Assembly: GCF_001467955.1 (NCBI RefSeq)
Contig: NZ_LNYR01000012.1
Span: forward strand, 466,329 to 513,288
From: Legionella quateirensis
GTDB lineage: Bacteria; Pseudomonadota; Gammaproteobacteria; Legionellales; Legionellaceae
Length of the DNA stretch: 46,960 nt
Direction of reading: 5' to 3'
In this document: positions 41,009 through 46,960 of the stretch, piece after piece
How positions within the stretch are numbered: the stretch's first letter is position 1
How the letters are laid out: each line of letters begins with the position of its first letter
The notes under the pieces: model-generated
Database searches by the model: none
What the model saw: the letters and a program-made list of their open reading frames with translations, nothing else
Told to the model about the DNA's origin: nothing
Translations under genes and position numbers: made by a program

Positions 41009-43577
41009 TCGTACCATTAAAAATATTATTAAACAGTTCAAGGATGAACTGTGTGATGAATTCAGACAAAAAGCCAATATTATTTCCATTACCCGCAAAT
41101 TGGCTGCATTTATTGATACCCTTCTAATAGACCTCTTTACTAAAAATCAAATGGATCAAGGCGATCATTTTTGCCTGCTTGCTTTGGGAAGTTATGGGCG
41201 CAGAGAGCTTCAACTCCATTCCGATATTGATTTACTCATTCTGCATACCGATAAAATATCAAAAGCTCAATTGCAGAAGGCACAAACGTTTATACAGGAT
41301 TGCTGGGATGTTGGTTTGGAAGTAAGCCATCAAATTACCAGTGTAAATTCCTGCGCTGAACTAGCCAGCAAGGATTTAACCGTTATCTCTACCCTTATGG
41401 ATATGTTTCTGATTTGCGGCAAAGGAACATTAATGGAGGAATTAAATTACCAAATTCATCCTCTTCACATGTGGCCTAGCAATGAATATTTTTATGCCAA
41501 GGAGCAAGAACAAAAAAATCGTTATGCAAAATATGGAGAAACAGCCTATAACCTTGAGCCCAATATTAAATACGGACCAGGAGGTTTACGGGATCTTCAA
41601 ATACTCCTCAGTATTGGCAAACGTCACTTCAATGTGAAAAAGCTGGCTGACGGTATCGGATATGGATTTATTACAGAAAAAGAGTATGAAAAACTCATGT
41701 ATTGCCAACACTTCCTCTGGAGAGTACGCTTTGCTTTGCATATGCTCGCGGAGAAAGCAGAGGAACGCTTATCCTTCGATTATCAGGTTAAATTAGCTCA
41801 GGTTTTTGGTTATCAGGATCAACCGCATTCATTGGCAATCGAACAATTTATGAAAGATTACTTTAAAGTCATTAAACGTAATCGCGAATTAAATGAAATG
41901 CTCCTGCAATGGTTTGAAGAGACGATTGCTCATCATCAAAAACAAAAAATTATTCACCTTGATAATGAATTCCAACTATCTAATAACTATATTGAAGTTC
42001 GTCATACCCAGGTATTCAAACATCGCCCCTATTCCATTCTTAAACTCTTTCTCTGGATAGCGAAACGTCCTGACATTGAAGGAGTACGAGCCAGTACAAT
42101 CAGATTAATAAGGGAATCATTATTTTTAATGAGTAAACGATTTCGAGACTCACCTGAAGCAACACAAATTTTTATCAGCATTCTCAGAACAGGTAATGAT
42201 CCCTATGAAGCCTTGCAGCGAATGAATCGATATGGTGTATTAGCTCATTATCTTGATTGTTTCGCCACAGTTACCGGACAAATGCAATATGATTTATTTC
42301 ATGTTTATACAGTAGATCAACATACACTTTTTGTTATTCGCAACATTTCTCGTTTCAAGCAAGATGCCTTTATAAAACAATTCCCGCTCTGCGCCAAAAT
42401 TATGCCAACCCTTGATAAACCGGAAATTTTGTATTTAAGTGCATTATTTCATGACATTGCCAAAGGTCGAGGAGGAGATCATTCCGAGTTGGGTGCTATT
42501 GAAGCGCAATTATTCACCGAAAGACATCTGATCAATAGAGAAGACAGTGACTTATTGATTTGGTTGGTACGATATCATTTATTAATGTCACAAACGGCTC
42601 AACGGCAGGATATATATGATCCCAAAACCATTGAGCATTTTTGTCAACTCCTCCCTCAACCTCGGTATCTGGATTATTTGTATTTACTGACCGTCGCTGA
42701 CATATGCGGAACCAACCCTACACTATGGAATGCCTGGAAAGACTCATTATTAAAAGAACTCTATCGTGCTGCAAAACACATGTTGCACAAAGAACAAGAG
42801 CTGATGGATGAAACCGAACTCATTAATACTCGTAAACAACTCGCACGGGATATACTGATTTCAGAACACATTTCAGATGAATCCATTCAACAACTCTGGA
42901 GTCAATTTAAGAGTAAATATTTTCTTCATGAATCACCTGAGGTTATCGCACGTCATACCCGAGCAATTCTGTCCTGCAAACAATTTCCCTTGGTCATGAT
43001 CATGCCTCATCATAGCCAGGGAGGAACAGAAGTATTTATATATACACCCCATAGAGATGAGCGGTTTACGATCACCACCACTGTTCTGAGTAATCATCAT
43101 GTAACCATTCAGGAAGCAGCAATTACAACCTGCGATAATCAATTTGACCTGGATACCTATATTATTTTAGATGAACAGAACCAGGCATTTTTTGATGAAG
43201 AACGATCAAATGACATCCAAAAGGCTTTATGTATCCATCTTGCAGACAAAGACCATCTTCCTCCGGTTACTCGAAAAAGACTCTCCAGAGTACTCGCTCA
43301 TTTTAATGTCAAAACACAAATTAACTACAGCGAAGATAATCTGAATCACCACACTCGTCTATTCCTGGTAACTAATGACAGACCCGGTTTACTGGCAGCC
43401 ATTAGTAGAGTTTTTCTAAGTTTAAACATCCATTTACATAATGCGAAAATTGCAACAGCTGGAGAACGGGTCGAAGATATGTTTTATATTACTAACCATC
43501 AAGGTCAGCCATTATCTAGCGAAGAAAAAGAAGAGCTACGGCAAAAATTAGTTCAGGACTTAGCCAGTACTAAATAG
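40995..43577 (+). CDS. glnD: Bifunctional uridylyltransferase/uridylyl-removing enzyme
   Basis: 860 residues. Nitrogen sensor that uridylylates PII protein when glutamine is low and removes UMP when it is high. Nucleotidyltransferase motif ALGSYGRRELQLHSDIDLLI (about residues 67-86), GlnD-typical NIKYGPGGLRDLQ, HD domain YLSALFHDIAKGRGGDHSELG and two C-terminal ACT domains, the second starting TRLFLVTNDRPGLLAAISRVF. All expected domains are present and complete. Translation is probably coupled to map by overlap. The 294-base gap after it contains a possible weak hairpin (GATCTCC/GGAGATC at 43617 and 43649). Confidence 0.97.
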   Translation: MKNDNRTIKNIIKQFKDELCDEFRQKANIISITRKLAAFIDTLLIDLFTKNQMDQGDHFCLLALGSYGRRELQLHSDIDLLILHTDKISKAQLQKAQTFIQDCWDVGLEVSHQITSVNSCAELASKDLTVISTLMDMFLICGKGTLMEELNYQIHPLHMWPSNEYFYAKEQEQKNRYAKYGETAYNLEPNIKYGPGGLRDLQILLSIGKRHFNVKKLADGIGYGFITEKEYEKLMYCQHFLWRVRFALHMLAEKAEERLSFDYQVKLAQVFGYQDQPHSLAIEQFMKDYFKVIKRNRELNEMLLQWFEETIAHHQKQKIIHLDNEFQLSNNYIEVRHTQVFKHRPYSILKLFLWIAKRPDIEGVRASTIRLIRESLFLMSKRFRDSPEATQIFISILRTGNDPYEALQRMNRYGVLAHYLDCFATVTGQMQYDLFHVYTVDQHTLFVIRNISRFKQDAFIKQFPLCAKIMPTLDKPEILYLSALFHDIAKGRGGDHSELGAIEAQLFTERHLINREDSDLLIWLVRYHLLMSQTAQRQDIYDPKTIEHFCQLLPQPRYLDYLYLLTVADICGTNPTLWNAWKDSLLKELYRAAKHMLHKEQELMDETELINTRKQLARDILISEHISDESIQQLWSQFKSKYFLHESPEVIARHTRAILSCKQFPLVMIMPHHSQGGTEVFIYTPHRDERFTITTTVLSNHHVTIQEAAITTCDNQFDLDTYIILDEQNQAFFDEERSNDIQKALCIHLADKDHLPPVTRKRLSRVLAHFNVKTQINYSEDNLNHHTRLFLVTNDRPGLLAAISRVFLSLNIHLHNAKIATAGERVEDMFYITNHQGQPLSSEEKEELRQKLVQDLASTK

Positions 43578-43726
43578 CTAATGAAATTATTCCCTAATCA
43601 GATTTTTTTAGCCAACGATCTCCTGAAATCAGTTTATTGCCTGCTTTTGGAGATCATCAGGTTTAGGATATAACAACTCCCATAATTTTTAAAAGTTAGT
43701 TACATACATTGTAATAATATGATTTT

Positions 43727-43748
43727 ATTCATTATTTTAATAATGAAT
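43727..43748. repeat. Perfect palindrome upstream of RTX gene
   Basis: ATTCATTATT-TT-AATAATGAAT, 10-base perfect arms with a 2-base centre, about 125 bases upstream of the RTX start codon. A TATAAT (43836-43841) lies in between. It may be an operator; the sequence is AT-rich. Confidence 0.4.
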
Positions 43749-43871
43749 TTACTCCTCTTCCCATTCGGTTTTAGATGCATAGCACATTTATTACAAAAAA
43801 GAACCATTTCAATAATAATATCAAAGATATAGGTCTATAATTTATATATGTAGTGGAGGTTTTGAAACTAT

Positions 43872-46800
43872 ATGAATAATTATAATAAGTTAATTATTAC
43901 ATCAGTATTAGAACCTGAGTTGATTCAGCTCTTGATGAACTTTGCCCCAAGTTCACTGATGGACATAATGATTCAACTCTCTAAAATAATTGAAATCAGT
44001 AAAGAGTCCTTTATAAATCCTATTGATACAGAACAAAATCAGAAAATTGAATCCTATATTGAATCTTTAAATTCCACAGCCTCAGGTATTGAAACGCTTA
44101 GCTCAGGTTTTGGCCCTTTGGTATATGTACCTTTAATTAATGCGTTCCACTCACCCGGTGTTGATACATTTTTTTCTATTTCAACATTAAATCCAGGCTC
44201 CGCAAACACCACTGATTATGTGAGTCCACAAGTATTTTTTTATAAATTACCAACCGAAATTCCCTCTTTGACAGACATAATACCCCCTACGCCTGGCCCA
44301 GCCCCAGAGACCCTATATACCTTATCGGCATGGGTTGAAATCGATCAAAACTATAATTTATTTAAAGATACAACAGCGAGAGATACCACATCATTTACTC
44401 AATACTCAGTTGGTGGGCAAATTATTAACTATGTTATTACCGATTTACAGGTACACTTTAGTTCTCCAGATGAATGGGGAACTATCAAAGACATACTTTT
44501 TACTGGTGATGCTTTTGATCTCGGCGGAAAAGAACTGTCCTTTACCAATTTTAAAGCCGTACATGTCGCGATGTTTGATTCACTACTCTATGATCATTTA
44601 ACCAAGATAGGTTTAAATCTCTCAATAGATGGCGCAAAAGAAGGATCCGTTAAAGCCACCTCAGTAAATGATTATATTATCATCTATCACTCCAGTAATG
44701 ATGATGGAACTCCGGGAGTATTTCAAATCGATACGTTAGCGGGTGACGATATGATTTATATCAAGCCTTCCCAGTTTATTTATACCGTCAACGGCATCCC
44801 CAATATTAACTCCGGTTTTGACATCATCAATCACATTGATACAGACAGTGGAAATGATTTTGTCGACAGCTCCACCTCTTTAAGCCAGAACAACATCAAT
44901 TTAGGTCAGGGATCAGATATCGCCCTTGGTGGGGGTGGTAATGATGTTATTTCAGGTGGCGACGGAGATGATGTGATCATGGGTGGCTCAGGTAACGATC
45001 ACATTGATGGTAATAACGATAATGATTCTGTTTTTGGAGATGATGGAAATGACTTTCTAGAGGGAGGAAATGGAAATGACGCTCTTAATGGTGGAGAAGG
45101 ATCAGATACTATTTCAGGTAATAATGATGACGATATTATTGATGGTGGATTAGGAAACGATTTTCTTGCTGGAAATAATGGTAATGATATCCTGAGTGGT
45201 AATGAAAATGATGATAATATCCTAGGCAATGACGGCGATGATATCATCTATGGAGGTGATGGAAACGACTTTATAGAAGGTGGACAAGGTATTAATACCA
45301 TGGATGGAGGTGCAGGTAACGATACGTTCAAAGTAAATGCAGGTGAGTCAGGGGTAAATACCTTCCAGGGTGGTACTGGAACAGATCAAATAATCGCTGC
45401 AACCAACGCAACCGTTTTTTTAAGTACCACTTATAGTGCAGCAAATTCCATTGAACAAATAAACGGCGCGCTCAACCCCAGTACCAATATTATTCAAGGC
45501 CAGGATGTTGCCAATAACTGGGATTTTTCTACTACTACCCTCAGCAACATTGATGCCATCGAAACCGGTAGTAGTAACGACACAGTTATTGGTTCAGCAG
45601 GAAATGATACCATCGACGGAGGATTGGGGAATGATACCCTGAGAGGCGGTAACGGCAATGATCAGCTGTTTGGCAATGACGGTGATGATTCCATTTTCGG
45701 TGACAATAATGATGATATTATTGAGGGTGGAAATGGTACTAATACTATGGATGGAGGCGCAGGCAACGACACCTTTAGAGTGAACGCTGGTGAATCAGGA
45801 GTCAATACCTTCCAGGGCGGTACAGGTACGGATCAAATAGCTGCCTTGACCAATGCAACCGTTTTTTTAAGTTCCACTTATAGCGTGGCGAATTCCATAG
45901 AACAAATCAACGGTTCAATCAACCCCAGTATCAACATCATTCAAGGCCAAGATGGTGTTAATGAAAACTGGAATTTTTCTACTACTGCCCTCAGCAACAT
46001 TGATGCCATTCAAACAGGCAGTGGTAACGACACAGTCACCGGTTCAACAGGAAATGATACCATTGATGGAGGCCTGGGTAATGATACCCTGAGAGGCGGT
46101 AACGGCAACGATCTACTATATGGCAACGACGGTGATGATTCTATTTTCGGTGACAATAATGATGACATTATTGAAGGTGGAAATGGTACCAATACTATGG
46201 ATGGAGGCGCAGGAAACGACACCTTTAGAGTGAATGCCGGTGAATCCGGGGTCAATACCTTCCAGGGCGGTACAGGTACGGATCAAATAATTGCAACAAC
46301 CAATGCAACCGTCTTTTTAAGTTCCACTTTCAGCGCAACAAATTCCATTGAACAAATCAATGGCGCGAGCAATCCCAGTACCAACATCATTCAAGGCCAG
46401 GATGGAGTCAATGAGAACTGGAGTTTTTCCACTACTGCATTAACAAATATTGATGCCATCCAAACAGGCAGTGGTAACGATACCGTCACCGGTTCCACAG
46501 GAAATGATACCATTGATGGAGGTCTGGGTAATGATACCCTGAGAGGAGGTAACGGCAACGATATGCTGTATGGCAACGACGGCGATGATTCCATTTTCGG
46601 TGACAATAATGATGACATTATTGAAGGTGGAAATGGTACCAATACCATGGATGGGGGCGCAGGCAATGACACCTTTAGAGTGAATGCAGGTGAATCCGGA
46701 GTCAATACCTTCCAGGGCGGTACAGGTACGGATCAAATAATTGCAGGAACCAATGCAACCGTCTTTTTAAGTACTACTTATAGCGCAGCGAATTTCATAG

Positions 46801-46960
46801 AACAAATCAATGGCGCCAGCAACCCCAGTACCAACATCATTCAAGGCCGGGATGGAGTCAATGAGAACTGGAATTTTTCGACTACTGCATTAACAAATAT
46901 TGATGCCATCCAAACAGGCAGTGGTAACGATACCGTCACCGGTTCCACAGGAAATGATAC
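43872..46960 (+). CDS. Large RTX-repeat protein, 3' end beyond window
   Basis: Continuous frame of at least 1029 codons from ATG at 43872 (GGAGG 12 bases upstream) to the edge, without stop. No N-terminal signal peptide (MNNYNKLIITSVLEPELIQL), as expected for a type I secretion substrate whose signal is at the C-terminus. Residues 1-340 form an unrecognised globular region. From about 345 come calcium-binding nonapeptides (GGxGxDxxx such as GGGGNDVIS, GGDGDDVIM, GGSGNDHID). From about 468 on there are 150-residue repeats mixing one RTX block with a non-RTX beta-like module (FQGGTGTDQI, ATVFLSSTYS, IEQINGASNPSTNIIQG). Probably an adhesin or toxin-like surface/secreted protein. No secretion genes are visible in the window. 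Confidence 0.9.
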   Translation, partial: MNNYNKLIITSVLEPELIQLLMNFAPSSLMDIMIQLSKIIEISKESFINPIDTEQNQKIESYIESLNSTASGIETLSSGFGPLVYVPLINAFHSPGVDTFFSISTLNPGSANTTDYVSPQVFFYKLPTEIPSLTDIIPPTPGPAPETLYTLSAWVEIDQNYNLFKDTTARDTTSFTQYSVGGQIINYVITDLQVHFSSPDEWGTIKDILFTGDAFDLGGKELSFTNFKAVHVAMFDSLLYDHLTKIGLNLSIDGAKEGSVKATSVNDYIIIYHSSNDDGTPGVFQIDTLAGDDMIYIKPSQFIYTVNGIPNINSGFDIINHIDTDSGNDFVDSSTSLSQNNINLGQGSDIALGGGGNDVISGGDGDDVIMGGSGNDHIDGNNDNDSVFGDDGNDFLEGGNGNDALNGGEGSDTISGNNDDDIIDGGLGNDFLAGNNGNDILSGNENDDNILGNDGDDIIYGGDGNDFIEGGQGINTMDGGAGNDTFKVNAGESGVNTFQGGTGTDQIIAATNATVFLSTTYSAANSIEQINGALNPSTNIIQGQDVANNWDFSTTTLSNIDAIETGSSNDTVIGSAGNDTIDGGLGNDTLRGGNGNDQLFGNDGDDSIFGDNNDDIIEGGNGTNTMDGGAGNDTFRVNAGESGVNTFQGGTGTDQIAALTNATVFLSSTYSVANSIEQINGSINPSINIIQGQDGVNENWNFSTTALSNIDAIQTGSGNDTVTGSTGNDTIDGGLGNDTLRGGNGNDLLYGNDGDDSIFGDNNDDIIEGGNGTNTMDGGAGNDTFRVNAGESGVNTFQGGTGTDQIIATTNATVFLSSTFSATNSIEQINGASNPSTNIIQGQDGVNENWSFSTTALTNIDAIQTGSGNDTVTGSTGNDTIDGGLGNDTLRGGNGNDMLYGNDGDDSIFGDNNDDIIEGGNGTNTMDGGAGNDTFRVNAGESGVNTFQGGTGTDQIIAGTNATVFLSTTYSAANFIEQINGASNPSTNIIQGRDGVNENWNFSTTALTNIDAIQTGSGNDTVTGSTGND
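45274..46960 (+). repeat. 450-bp tandem repeats within RTX gene
   Basis: Units start at about 45274, 45721, 46171 and 46621. The first unit is 447 bp (one codon less, GQDVANN against GQDGVNEN); the following ones are 450 bp and nearly identical in bases. The fourth is cut by the window edge, so copy number is unknown. Frame is preserved throughout. Confidence 0.92.

Noticed and set aside
44999..46736. Several minus-strand frames opposite the RTX repeats (Pro/Ser-rich)
   Set aside because: Antisense shadows of the repetitive RTX coding sequence; they recur with the repeat period.
44911..46960. RTX region as CRISPR-like repeat array
   Set aside because: The repeats are in-frame coding GD-rich nonapeptides within longer coding units, without unique spacers.

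Overview
The window looks like a chromosomal stretch from a Legionella or close relative. The base composition is AT-rich. It carries the conserved bacterial block rpsB-tsf-pyrH-frr and typical gammaproteobacterial housekeeping genes (map-glnD, ubiG, ybiT, putA, the arginine succinyltransferase genes). It also holds three large proteins with features of Legionella Dot/Icm effectors: coiled coils, acidic E-block C-termini, a CX5R phosphatase-like loop and a lipid-kinase-like catalytic loop. The genus is inferred from gene content, not from a marker gene. No tRNA, rRNA, CRISPR array or complete insertion sequence was seen.

Layout. 1-392: dispersed-repeat-like inverted repeat. 393-1769: APC amino-acid permease. 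1916-8400 (minus strand): a complete peptide-export operon made of two paralogous small double-glycine precursor genes, an HlyD-type adaptor, a C39 peptidase ABC exporter and a second ABC exporter without peptidase (NHLM/microcin type). Each precursor gene has its own near-identical extended -10 promoter. 8558-11707: bifunctional PutA without the DNA-binding domain. 12120-12794: L,D-transpeptidase. 12825-13490: mostly non-coding, with a GC-rich hairpin. 13559-13918: ProQ/FinO RNA-binding protein. 14098-15508: ubiG and an uracil-DNA-glycosylase-like protein whose catalytic Asp is replaced. 15764-19393: two effector candidates in tandem. 19509-24621: arginine succinyltransferase catabolic operon (M20 hydrolase, astA, astD, astB). 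24783-27041: effector candidate with a PI-kinase-like catalytic loop. 27147-28353: spermidine-synthase-like protein and cytochrome c5-like protein. 28566-31562: frr, pyrH, tsf, rpsB. 31810-33718: Spy/CpxP-like protein, then a TPP riboswitch controlling tenA, then a DUF1993 protein. 33844-39082: small exported proteins, an AmpC-like serine hydrolase, YbiT-type ABC-F ATPase, cold-shock protein. 39192-43577: a SAM-binding-fold protein, map and glnD. 43872 to the window edge: start of a very large RTX protein with almost identical 450-bp (150-residue) tandem repeats.

The most interesting system is the peptide export cluster at 1916-8400. The two precursors share a 15-residue leader ending in Gly-Gly and have long, cysteine-free, strongly basic cores, next to a dedicated and apparently intact cleavage/export machine. 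No immunity gene and no modifying enzyme is evident. Proline (putA) and arginine (ast) catabolism fit the amino-acid-based nutrition of Legionella. All family assignments were made by reading motifs; no database search was run.
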